Below, piece by piece: positions 9,357 through 17,360 of a stretch of DNA of 64,000 nt. Under the pieces are notes generated by a model. That model was not told the origin of the DNA and made no database searches. It saw nothing but the letters and a program-made list of their open reading frames with translations. This DNA comes from Alteromonadaceae bacterium 2753L.S.0a.02 (lineage in GTDB: Bacteria; Pseudomonadota; Gammaproteobacteria; Pseudomonadales; Cellvibrionaceae): the NCBI GenBank assembly GCA_007827375.1, contig VISH01000002.1, forward strand, positions 4,055,001 to 4,119,000. The letters run 5' to 3'. A program made the translations under genes and the position numbers. Positions within the stretch are counted from its first letter, which is position 1, and every line of letters starts with the position of its first letter.

Positions 9357-9752
9357 ATGTTACGATTTTTAGTGCCAAAACTTTCGGGGGTCGCTTCCCT
9401 TGCAATCTGTCTAGCGCTCATTGCGCCCGCGGCCAATGCCGATGAACTCGACGTTCTGCGGCTCAGCCCGGAAAGTCGGGAAGCGTTAATGAAATATCTT
9501 GATGAAACACCTTGCGACTGTGGTTGCGGCATGACGGTTAGTCAATGCTTACACGAAGACCCAGTATGTGAAGCGTCGCCACGTATGGCCAGGGATGCTC
9601 TGGCCCGCTTCAGGGCCCAGGAACCTGAGCCCCAGGCGAGCCCTGTGACCCATCACGAACACGGGGAGGGTCATCATCATGAGCATCACAAAGAAAATAA
9701 AGCCCCAGATGCCTCGTCTGCAGATGCACCACGCGGCAAAACCGGCGCCTGA
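9357..9752 (+). CDS. Exported Cys- and His-rich protein, probable metal binder
   Basis: A 131-residue protein with a Sec signal peptide (cleavage near ANA, residue 28). A compact motif at about residues 53-76 reads PCDCGCGMTVSQC followed by EDPVCEASP, so it has five closely spaced cysteines. A His-rich tail follows (HHEHGEGHHHEHH). Both features point to binding of a transition metal or a redox role in the periplasm. I recall related CxCGCG...C...D..C sequences in exported proteins near thiol or cytochrome maturation genes, but the function is not known to me. The start is supported by AGGAG 8 bases upstream. Confidence 0.75.
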   Translation: MLRFLVPKLSGVASLAICLALIAPAANADELDVLRLSPESREALMKYLDETPCDCGCGMTVSQCLHEDPVCEASPRMARDALARFRAQEPEPQASPVTHHEHGEGHHHEHHKENKAPDASSADAPRGKTGA

Positions 9753-9808
9753 CAAATCAAGGTTGGCGCGCTGTGCCGTGCCAACCGGTACCTGAGGGTT
9801 TTCACAAC

Positions 9809-10093
9809 TCAGTCGTGGTCCGAATCGCCGCGGCCCAACGACACTTCCAACTTACAGTGTCTGCAAATTGAATCACTTTCTCTGATTTGGGTGCGTCCGC
9901 AACCCGGGCACGACTTGAAGGGTTCCAAGCGACGCTGCTCACAGCGCAAGGCAATCGTATGCTCGATTCGAGTCGGCAATGTGAACCACTCGGAAAAAAC
10001 GCGCCCAATGACCTTCAGCAACGCAAAGGGCTTACTCCGAGATACAATATATAAGGCAAGCAGCGATACTAGGGTAAAAGTGAGAGTGTGCAT
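9809..10093 (-). CDS. Small membrane protein with a zinc-ribbon motif
   Basis: A 94-residue protein starting MHTLTFT. The start at 10093 is chosen because AGGAG (10100-10104) lies 6 bases upstream; an earlier in-frame start lacks this. An N-terminal transmembrane helix (about 4-20) is followed by a basic segment and a C-terminal zinc ribbon, CPGC then CRHC 15 residues later. The gene is convergent with the Cys/His-rich exported protein and divergent from the LysR gene. Function unknown. Confidence 0.7.
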   Translation of the reverse strand: MHTLTFTLVSLLALYIVSRSKPFALLKVIGRVFSEWFTLPTRIEHTIALRCEQRRLEPFKSCPGCGRTQIRESDSICRHCKLEVSLGRGDSDHD

Positions 10094-10218
10094 GTGCTGC
10101 TCCTGGTTTGAAGTTGCGGCGCATATCACAAAGTCATCGCTTTGACTATGATCTATTACTAGCGCCGATACCCTTAATTAAGCAGCAAACCGGGCTAAAC
10201 ACAATTCAGTTAATCTTA

Positions 10219-10233
10219 TCTCGACCATCGAGA
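10219..10233. promoter_or_regulatory. Perfect inverted repeat just before the LysR gene
   Basis: TCTCGA (10219-10224), CCA, TCGAGA (10228-10233) lies 8 bases before the regulator start. It could be an operator for autoregulation or a hairpin over the ribosome-binding region. There is no good Shine-Dalgarno sequence between it and the ATG. Confidence 0.35.
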
Positions 10234-10241
10234 ATACTTAT

Positions 10242-11129
10242 ATGAAATTCAGCCTGAAGCAGTTGCAGGTTTTCCAAATGGTGGCAAAACATAAAAGCGT
10301 TTCTGAGGCTGCCAAAGTTCTTTTCATAAGCCAGGCCGCCGCCAGTATGGCGTTACATCAACTGGAAGAAATTTTGGGCAATCCACTGTTTGTTAGGCAG
10401 GGACGAGGAATGGAACTTACCGCCTGGGGACAATGGCTGCGTCCCAGAGTGCATCAACTCATGGATAACTGTCGCACCATTGAGCAGGGTGTTAAAGAGA
10501 TGGATCTTGTAAGTGGCGAAATAAACATTGGCGCAAGCCAGACCCCCGCGGAACACATGGTACCGCAGCTTTTTAGTGCGCTGGACCAGAGCTTCCCCAA
10601 CTTGAGATTAAATTTTGGTATAGAAAACACCGAGCACATTATCAGTGGATTACTGGACTATCGCTACGATCTCGGCGTTATTGAGGGGCATAGCGATGAC
10701 GAAAAAATCGCCCGGGAAGTTTGGTGTAAAGATGAACTGGTGATATTTGCGTGTAGCCAACACCCCTACAGTCAGCTTGAACAGGTGAGCCTGCCCCAAT
10801 TAGAGATGGCCCATTGGGTACTCCGAGAGCGCGGTGCAGGAACCCGGGAAATTTTCGACCTTTCAATACACGAACATATCGAACAAATCAATGTACACCG
10901 AGAATACGATTCAGTGAGTGTGATCATGAGCCTGGTTGCCTCCAGCAATTATCTGGGCTGCCTCAGCTACCGATGCGTAGAAGCCTGGGTGGAGAAATCC
11001 AGCCTGGCTATACTGAAGGTACCGGAGTTAACCATGAATCGCGACATCTCGTTTATCTGGCGCAAAGATGAAGCCACTAATACCTCCCGTGAAGCCATCC
11101 TCCGGGTAGCAAAAAAACTGATAGTTTGA
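10242..11129 (+). CDS. LysR-family transcriptional regulator
   Basis: A 295-residue LysR-type regulator. The N-terminal winged HTH covers about 1-60 (LKQLQVFQMVAKHKSVSEAA, then the recognition helix SQAAASMALHQLEE). The effector-binding periplasmic-binding-protein fold covers about 90-295, with IGASQTPAEHMVPQLF opening it and the LRERGAGTRE segment typical of the YeiE/CysB-like branch. The target genes and ligand cannot be read from the sequence. Neighbours are a divergent small membrane protein and the AraC-GH5 pair downstream, from which it is separated by 345 bp. Confidence 0.93.
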   Translation: MKFSLKQLQVFQMVAKHKSVSEAAKVLFISQAAASMALHQLEEILGNPLFVRQGRGMELTAWGQWLRPRVHQLMDNCRTIEQGVKEMDLVSGEINIGASQTPAEHMVPQLFSALDQSFPNLRLNFGIENTEHIISGLLDYRYDLGVIEGHSDDEKIAREVWCKDELVIFACSQHPYSQLEQVSLPQLEMAHWVLRERGAGTREIFDLSIHEHIEQINVHREYDSVSVIMSLVASSNYLGCLSYRCVEAWVEKSSLAILKVPELTMNRDISFIWRKDEATNTSREAILRVAKKLIV

Positions 11130-11474
11130 ATAAAATTTATTTATCGGTTTAAAGCGACGAAAATACATCGCTGCTGTTTTATGTCAAAAATTCCGTTTAC
11201 AAGTGCTAGCCCGCTAGCCCTGATTAAATTTCTACAAAGGTTTAACGCTGTGCACTCTGCCCTTGCTATAAGGAGATAAAAGCATTAAAACTACGCTTTA
11301 TAGATTTTCTTGCTCCATGGAATTTCCAAATAGCGCTGTTGTACTAGCTAACAGCGAGTTGTGAGCCAAAAAGCGCGCATCGTTAGCAGCACCAGTAAGT
11401 TAACTGCAGGGGCGTTGGTAAATACCAGGAGAAAAATCATCGTATAGTTCAGAGGTTCCCCAGGTTTAATTAAA
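11130..11474. other. Intergenic region upstream of the AraC regulator
   Basis: No gene is seen in these 345 bases. CGCTGTT (11334-11340) and AACAGCG (11350-11356) form an inverted repeat with a 9-base gap. GCTAGCCC occurs twice near 11205-11220. No U-tract terminator for the LysR gene was found. Confidence 0.4.
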
Positions 11475-12638
11475 ATGCTCAAATTTTATAAGAAAGCATT
11501 CGCGCTACTCATAGTACTGACGGTTGTTTCTGCACTACTTGCACTTTTTTGTGTTTCCAGTACTTTTACCCGCAGCCCCCTGCTACCCAACAAAGACAGC
11601 GCTTACCCCTGGCGAGTCGCAATGGATTCAGACGTTGTCCAGGGCGGTGATTCGCAAATCCATCTTAACGACAACCGTTTTAGCCTTAATTTCAATTTTA
11701 CTATAACTAACAAAGCGCGTTACCCCTACACCGCACTTGCGCTGGTATTCGCAGACACTGAAGACACCAAGCATTACCTGGATTTATCCAGCTACAATTA
11801 CCTGTCGTTTAGCGTGAAATGTGTACCTGCAAATGTATTGACACTTGCAATATTTACGGTAGACGAAATGGTTACGGAGCCAGGGAATATTTCAACCTTT
11901 CGTATCCCGAGCGCTTACTTTTCCTGTGATGAGTCCTGGCAGGAAGTGGAAATTGATTTAACCCGCCTCGAAACACCGCAGTGGTGGCTTACCCTATTTG
12001 ACTTGCAACTTTCTCACAAGGAATACCAGCTTACCCAAGTGCCTCGTTTTACTTTTGGTAACTCCTACCAAAGCCCTGTGGATATAGACTCTAACGTTCA
12101 GATCGATGAATTGGTCCTTCACGGTACCAATTGGCGATACTTATACGCTTTTGGTGCGGTGATGCTGATCTTGTGGACGGCATTCGCTGTTTGGGTGGTT
12201 AAGCAACACACCAAGAGTATGGTTGCCACGCTCAGAGAAAAACTTCAAAAAGACAGGCCTCTAATTGCTTACCAACAACTGTCGTTAAAGCCACAAAGAA
12301 ATAAAGAAAAAGATTCAATATTGCGCTTTATGGCTACAGAATATGCAAACCCCGATTTAAATCTAGATACAGCTGTAGCGAGCCTCGCGGTAAACCGCAC
12401 CAAGCTCAACGATATATTAAAAGAAGAATTGGGTTATACCTTTGTGGCATACCTCAACAAGCTACGACTCACTGAAGCGGCACGTCTACTTAATGAAAAG
12501 GAAGATGTGAATATTACTGAAGTGGCTTATTCAGTTGGCTATAAAAATGTTTCTTATTTCAACAAGCTTTTCAAGAATGAGTACGGCTGCACACCTAAAA
12601 CCTTCAAAGCCTCTTACCGAAGCCAAGGGGTCGATTAA
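11475..12638 (+). CDS. Membrane-anchored AraC regulator with a periplasmic sensor domain
   Basis: A 387-residue one-component signalling protein. Helix 1 spans about 7-29 and helix 2 about 222-242; between them lies a periplasmic domain of about 190 residues. Its pattern (YLDLSSYNYLSFSVK, a late SWQEVEIDLTRL, and a closing IDELVLHG) looks like the beta-sandwich of galactose-binding or CBM11-type modules. A cytoplasmic AraC/XylS DNA-binding domain with two HTHs occupies about 278-385 (VGYKNVSYFNKLFKNEYGCTPKTF). The gene lies 184 bp upstream of the GH5 cellulase on the same strand. The inferred role is direct sensing of sugar or oligosaccharide in the periplasm and activation of CAZyme genes. 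The architecture is clear; the ligand is a guess. Confidence 0.88.
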   Translation: MLKFYKKAFALLIVLTVVSALLALFCVSSTFTRSPLLPNKDSAYPWRVAMDSDVVQGGDSQIHLNDNRFSLNFNFTITNKARYPYTALALVFADTEDTKHYLDLSSYNYLSFSVKCVPANVLTLAIFTVDEMVTEPGNISTFRIPSAYFSCDESWQEVEIDLTRLETPQWWLTLFDLQLSHKEYQLTQVPRFTFGNSYQSPVDIDSNVQIDELVLHGTNWRYLYAFGAVMLILWTAFAVWVVKQHTKSMVATLREKLQKDRPLIAYQQLSLKPQRNKEKDSILRFMATEYANPDLNLDTAVASLAVNRTKLNDILKEELGYTFVAYLNKLRLTEAARLLNEKEDVNITEVAYSVGYKNVSYFNKLFKNEYGCTPKTFKASYRSQGVD

Positions 12639-12682
12639 TTACCCGATTGTTCAATAAAAATATTTGCAGTAAACCTTAAAAA

Positions 12683-12708
12683 TTTTGCGCATTGATACAT
12701 TTTTGCGC
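12683..12708. promoter_or_regulatory. Repeated TTTTGCGC in the GH5 promoter region
   Basis: TTTTGCGC occurs at 12683-12690 and 12701-12708, 18 bp apart, about 115-140 bp before the GH5 start. It resembles loosely the reverse complement of the xylanase repeat (ending TTTTCGC). It is a candidate regulator site, weakly supported. Confidence 0.25.
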
Positions 12709-12822
12709 GATAAAGCAAGCTAACCAAACTGCCACTCAAGTAGCCTTCTTCCCGCACGGCCCGAGCTTACCTCGGCGATAACAATAATTGATAACGAGAA
12801 CGTCTTCCAAGAGGACAAACCA

Positions 12823-14838
12823 ATGAAAAACCTACTGCGAAGCCGCCTGCTTCGTGCCACTCTGTTTATTCTCAGCGCAGTAATTACACTACCTGCACTC
12901 GCACTGGAGTGTGATTACACCGTGACCCAGGATTGGGGAGCCGGCTTCACCGCCAGCATCAATATAACCAACAACTCCAGCACCAGTATCACGGGATGGC
13001 AAGTTCGCTGGCGGCACAATAACGGCTCGACCATTGTTAACAGCTGGTCGGCGGATGTCTCGGGAAGCAATCCCTACACCGCGTACAATACCAGTTGGAA
13101 TGGCGAGCTCGCAGCGTCTGGCTCAGTGGCTTTCGGGCTTCAGGGAAACGGCGACGACGCTACTGCGACAATTTTGGACTGTATCGCAGCGGGCGATAAT
13201 GGCTCAAGTTCAAGCAGTTCGTCATCCAGCAGTTCTAGCTCAAGCAGTTCAAGTTCTACCAGCTCCAATAGTTCCAGCTCTTCAAGTAGCTCCAGCTCCT
13301 CATCCAATTCAAGTTCATCTTCCAGCTCAAGCTCAAGCTCAAGCTCAAGCTCAAGCTCAAGCTCAAGCTCAAGCTCAAGCTCAAGCTCAAGCTCATCCAG
13401 TACATCCGGTGGCAGCGACGTCTGTCAATGTAATTGGTATGGCTCACTCTATGCCGTGTGCGCAAACCAGGATAACGGCTGGGGATGGGAAAACAATCAA
13501 AGTTGTATCGGTGCAAACACCTGCAATGACCAATGGGGCGACGGCGGCGTGGTTTGTGGAAGCAACAGTTCGAGTTCGTCAAGTTCCAGCTCAAGCACCT
13601 CTAGCTCTAGCTCTAGCTCTAGCTCTAGCTCTAGCTCAAGTACAGGCGGTTCGAGCAGTTCCTCGTCGAGTTCGAGTAGCTCCTCATCAAGTTCAAGCAG
13701 CAGTTCGAGCGGCTCTGGTTTGTACCCCAACTACAATACCAACCCAATCGCCCCCGATAATACCGGTATGGACAGCACGGCGATCGACATGGCGAGCCGT
13801 ATTAGCCTTGGCTGGAATATTGGGAACACGCTGGAAGCCATTGGTGGAGAAACTGCCTGGGGCAACCCGATGGTTAGTAATCAGCTGATTCAGTTGGTGA
13901 AACAAAATGGCTTTGATGCGATTCGCATTCCCGCCTCATGGGATCAGTACAGCAATCAAACAAGCGCAGCAATCGATCCGGCTTGGCTAGATCGAGTTAA
14001 GGAGGTGGTAACTCTGTGTCTGGATAACGACATGCCAGTGATTCTCAATATCCACTGGGACGGTGGTTGGCTGGAAAACAACATAACACCAGAGAAACAA
14101 GCGGAAAACAACGCCAAGCAGCGCGCATTTTGGCAACAAATTGCAACGCACCTGCGCGATTTTGACGAGCGCTTAATGTTTGCCGGCAGCAACGAACCCA
14201 ATGTCGATAATACTGAACAAATGGCCGTATTGATGAGCTACCACCAGACCTTCGTGGACGCAGTAAGGGCAACCGGTGGTAGAAATGCTTACCGGATATT
14301 GGTTGTGCAAGGACCGAGCACCGATATTGAAAAAACCAATGATCTTATGGCGCAATTGCCGGTGGATAGTGTTCAAGACCGCATGATGGTTGAAGTGCAC
14401 TTCTACACCCCCTACCAGTTCACGCTGATGTCTGAAGATGCAAGCTGGGGCAACCAATTCTTCTATTGGGGTACCGACTACCATTCATCGACTGATACCA
14501 ACCACAATCCAACCTGGGGTGAAGAGGAATGGGTAGACCAGTTATTCGCCGCCATGAAGAACCAATTTGTCGATAACGGCATACCCGTGGTACTCGGTGA
14601 ATATTCTGCAATGCGTCGCACTGAGCAGCTGTCAGGGGCCGATCTCGACCTACACTTGCAATCACGTGCCCACTGGCACAGCTATGTCACTCAACAAGCG
14701 CTGGCCAACGGACTGCTGCCCTTCTATTGGGATGCCGGTGGTCTCAATGGTAATTCTTCCGGTATTTTCGACAGAAACAACAACACCTTATTCGATGTAC
14801 AAACCATGGACGCCCTGCTGCAAGGCGCAGGTAAATAA
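12823..14838 (+). CDS. GH5 endoglucanase with CBM2 and CBM10 modules
   Basis: A secreted modular cellulase of 671 residues. Order: signal peptide (1-28), CBM2 (about 29-120, with TGWQVRW and TSWNGELAASGSV), poly-serine linker, CBM10 (about 200-245, CQCNWYGSLYAVC...NGWGWENNQSC), second poly-serine linker, GH5 domain (about 300-671). Catalytic residues visible: acid/base Glu458 in GSNEPN and nucleophile Glu593 in LGEYSA. The LGWNIGNTLEA and AWGNP motifs suit the GH5_4-like subgroup, although the subfamily was not verified. Expected activity is hydrolysis of cellulose or mixed-linkage glucan outside the cell. Both binding modules target crystalline cellulose. The linkers are coded by tandem hexamers that could slip in length. 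A strong terminator follows. Confidence 0.96.
   Translation: MKNLLRSRLLRATLFILSAVITLPALALECDYTVTQDWGAGFTASINITNNSSTSITGWQVRWRHNNGSTIVNSWSADVSGSNPYTAYNTSWNGELAASGSVAFGLQGNGDDATATILDCIAAGDNGSSSSSSSSSSSSSSSSSSTSSNSSSSSSSSSSSSNSSSSSSSSSSSSSSSSSSSSSSSSSSSSSSSTSGGSDVCQCNWYGSLYAVCANQDNGWGWENNQSCIGANTCNDQWGDGGVVCGSNSSSSSSSSSSTSSSSSSSSSSSSSSTGGSSSSSSSSSSSSSSSSSSSSGSGLYPNYNTNPIAPDNTGMDSTAIDMASRISLGWNIGNTLEAIGGETAWGNPMVSNQLIQLVKQNGFDAIRIPASWDQYSNQTSAAIDPAWLDRVKEVVTLCLDNDMPVILNIHWDGGWLENNITPEKQAENNAKQRAFWQQIATHLRDFDERLMFAGSNEPNVDNTEQMAVLMSYHQTFVDAVRATGGRNAYRILVVQGPSTDIEKTNDLMAQLPVDSVQDRMMVEVHFYTPYQFTLMSEDASWGNQFFYWGTDYHSSTDTNHNPTWGEEEWVDQLFAAMKNQFVDNGIPVVLGEYSAMRRTEQLSGADLDLHLQSRAHWHSYVTQQALANGLLPFYWDAGGLNGNSSGIFDRNNNTLFDVQTMDALLQGAGK
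13324..13395 (+). repeat. Hexamer tandem repeat coding poly-serine linker (12 copies)
   Basis: Twelve perfect consecutive copies of AGCTCA (Ser-Ser) within the first linker of the GH5 cellulase. The flanking serine codons are mixed, so this block looks like a recent slippage expansion. Each gain or loss changes linker length by two residues without a frameshift. Confidence 0.9.
13599..13637 (+). repeat. Hexamer tandem repeat in the second poly-serine linker
   Basis: About six and a half copies of CTCTAG (read as AGC-TCT, Ser-Ser) in the linker between CBM10 and the GH5 domain. It uses a different hexamer from the first linker, so the two arrays expanded independently. Confidence 0.85.
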
Positions 14839-14856
14839 GCGTGATTCGCGATTAGA

Positions 14857-14885
14857 AAACGGGTGGCTTGGCCACCCGTTTTTTT
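14857..14885 (+). terminator. Rho-independent terminator after the GH5 gene
   Basis: AAACGGGTGGC pairs perfectly with GCCACCCGTTT around a TTG loop and runs into a T-tract ending at 14885. It lies 18 bases after the GH5 stop codon. Confidence 0.92.
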
Positions 14886-15057
14886 GGACCCAATGATTTT
14901 GAGGCACGCAATCTTATCGTCACCCTGAGCATCTCAGGGCTGAAAGAACAACGAATTTCTTGCTTATTGTTGTATCTCCATCTCACCCGGCTTCTCTTCC
15001 GCCAACAGCCAACGTAAAATTCTTCTGTTATCCCAAACCGTGGTTTAGGGCTCCTAC

Positions 15058-17319
15058 ATGGATTTTCGCCTTCGCACAAAAATTGAGTGCCGTTGCCAGT
15101 GGTTCCTGGCTTTGTTATTCATCACAATGAATTTAACGGTAACCGCAGCCGAATCCGAGTCGTCTTCAGCCAACTGTCAACAGGCCATCAATCGCCCCTG
15201 CGTAGCCCTGGTGTTAGGGGGCGGCGGCGCACGAGGCGGAGCGCACATTGGTGTGTTACAAGTACTGGAGCAACAACAGATTCCTGTAGACATGATCGTC
15301 GGTACCAGCATCGGTTCATTTGTAGGAGGTCTGTACGCAACGGGAAAAAGCGCGGACGAAATCGAAAATTTGTTTTTGGATGCAGATTGGAACGCCGGGT
15401 ATCGCGACAAAATCAGCCGTGCCGATATTCCTATCCGGCGTAAACAACAGTTGGATAGCTACCCCATACAATTGGATCTGGGCATAGGTGCCAAGGGCAT
15501 CAAATTACCCCGCGGCTTCATTCAGGGCCAAGCGATGAAAGCTCTGATCGATAAAATGCTTGGCGTTTATGTCGAATTTGAAACATTTGACGCCCTGCCC
15601 ATCCCCTATCGCGCTGTAGCCGCCGATGCGGAAACCGGCGAGGAGGTAGTGTTAGACGGTGGCGACCTGGCAACCGCAATGCAGTCATCAATGTCCATTC
15701 CAGGCATCGTGCGACCCATCGAACAACAACAACGCATACTCGTCGATGGAGGCATCGCCAACAACCTACCCATAAGCGTGGCCAAAGCTATTGGGGCGGA
15801 TGTCGTTATTGCCGTTAATATCGGCTCTCCACCATTAAAAAGGGATGAGCTAAATTCCGGATTTGCAATTTTAAGGCAACTCACCAGCTTTTTAACCACA
15901 CGCAACGTCGACTACCAAAAATCACTGTTACTAAATACCGATATTCTTATAGAACCCATCATGGAAGACGTTGGAATGCTCGACTTTGACAACGTTGCCA
16001 AAGCGATTCAAGCAGGCCATACAGCCGCAGAAATGGCCTTTAACGAAAGCAAACTCCGTGGATTGCGTCAGCTCAATAGCCAGCCCCAACCATTAGCTTC
16101 GCTCGACGAAAAAATTCGTATCGATCAAATCGAAATAGTCAACACAACCCGGCTCAGCGATGACTACATAAAAAAGCGAATAAATATTGAGGCCGGATCG
16201 CTTACTTCGCTTGAAAAAATTCACACGGGCGTCAACAGGCTCTACGGGCAAGGCACATTTTCCCGGGTCACGACCCGGCTTGCACCAGGGAATGGCGGAA
16301 ATACTTTGCACGTCAACGCCGAAGAAAAAGACTGGGGCCCGGGCTACATGGATTTCAAATTGTCCTTTGAAGATGACTTCGACTCGTTTAGCCACTATCA
16401 ATTGGGTTTTTCCTACCGATTAACCAACCTTTCCAAATATGGCGCCGAGTGGTTTACCAGTGCTGAATTTGGCACAAAAAAAATTATCAATACAGATCTT
16501 TACTGGCCACTGGGGAACAGCAATTTCTTCTTGCTCGCAGCAACGGGCTACAAGCGCGAAGTGCTAGATGTGCGCCAAGAGAATTTATCGTTAGGTAATG
16601 TGGCTGGGGAAGTCTGGGAGAGTCATATGGGTACTGGCTGGCACCCACTGGACAAGCTACAATTTCGCCTCAGCGCCATGTATGTTGATGCAAATCTGAA
16701 TATACCTTGGGTACTTTCATCATTGACAGAAGCCGATAATATCTCCGCTACACGCAGCGGTGCTGCGCTAAATATCGATTTTGACAGTATCGATAACGCA
16801 AGCTTTCCGACGCGGGGGTGGAAATTAACGGCCGAATTACACCGTACCAAAGACGAAGTTCTAGACACAACCGGCTATTCCAATCAAGTCGACTCGCAAT
16901 ACAATGGTGTACTCTCAGCCGGGCGCCACAGTTTACGCACCTTGTTGCGCTATCAAAGCACTGTTAGTGACAATGAGTTATCAATTTTGGGTGATTTCCA
17001 ATTAGGTGGCTTTCTTAATTTATCCGGTACAGAACGTGAGTCCATCTCTGGTCAACACGTGCGCTTTGCGAGCCTCGTATACACTTATAAACTTGCTGAA
17101 AACGACTTCGGCGCATTGGACTTACCGCTTTATCTCGGTGCGTCTGCAGAAGCGGGAAACGCTTGGCAACGACAAAGTGATGTGGACTATGCCGAATTAA
17201 TTAACAGCGGCAGTTTTTTTATTGGTTGGGATAGCCCTTTAGGGCCGGCGTATCTAGCATACGGTAAATCAGACAACCACAACCAGAGCATCTATGTGTT
17301 CCTCGGTGTTGTATTCTAA
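15058..17319 (+). CDS. Patatin-like phospholipase fused to an outer-membrane barrel (PlpD type)
   Basis: A 753-residue type Vd autotransporter-like protein. A signal peptide (about 1-30) is followed by a patatin domain (about 48-300) with the oxyanion loop GGGGARGGAH, the nucleophile Ser84 in GTSIG and the catalytic Asp230 in VDGG. A POTRA-like domain follows (about 350-430, DQIEIVNTTRLSDDYIKKRI). The C-terminal 320 residues form a BamA/Omp85-type 16-strand barrel ending in aromatic VFLGVVF. By homology with PlpD of Pseudomonas the lipase is exported through or displayed by its own barrel and acts on phospholipids. It is transcribed alone and is convergent with the DUF481 gene. Confidence 0.94.
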   Translation: MDFRLRTKIECRCQWFLALLFITMNLTVTAAESESSSANCQQAINRPCVALVLGGGGARGGAHIGVLQVLEQQQIPVDMIVGTSIGSFVGGLYATGKSADEIENLFLDADWNAGYRDKISRADIPIRRKQQLDSYPIQLDLGIGAKGIKLPRGFIQGQAMKALIDKMLGVYVEFETFDALPIPYRAVAADAETGEEVVLDGGDLATAMQSSMSIPGIVRPIEQQQRILVDGGIANNLPISVAKAIGADVVIAVNIGSPPLKRDELNSGFAILRQLTSFLTTRNVDYQKSLLLNTDILIEPIMEDVGMLDFDNVAKAIQAGHTAAEMAFNESKLRGLRQLNSQPQPLASLDEKIRIDQIEIVNTTRLSDDYIKKRINIEAGSLTSLEKIHTGVNRLYGQGTFSRVTTRLAPGNGGNTLHVNAEEKDWGPGYMDFKLSFEDDFDSFSHYQLGFSYRLTNLSKYGAEWFTSAEFGTKKIINTDLYWPLGNSNFFLLAATGYKREVLDVRQENLSLGNVAGEVWESHMGTGWHPLDKLQFRLSAMYVDANLNIPWVLSSLTEADNISATRSGAALNIDFDSIDNASFPTRGWKLTAELHRTKDEVLDTTGYSNQVDSQYNGVLSAGRHSLRTLLRYQSTVSDNELSILGDFQLGGFLNLSGTERESISGQHVRFASLVYTYKLAENDFGALDLPLYLGASAEAGNAWQRQSDVDYAELINSGSFFIGWDSPLGPAYLAYGKSDNHNQSIYVFLGVVF

Positions 17320-17360
17320 GAAAGCCCTGAAAAAACTTATTTTTCAACGCTTAACCAAAC

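Noticed and set aside
9212..9445. 77-residue plus frame before the Cys/His-rich protein
   Set aside because: It overlaps the real gene start at 9357 in another frame and has no ribosome-binding site.
13324..13395. Possible CRISPR-like or satellite array
   Set aside because: The repeat unit is 6 bases with no spacers and lies inside a protein-coding linker.
13034..13888. Long Ala/Gln/Val-rich frame overlapping the GH5 gene
   Set aside because: It is the shifted reading of the serine hexamer repeats in the GH5 linkers; low complexity throughout.
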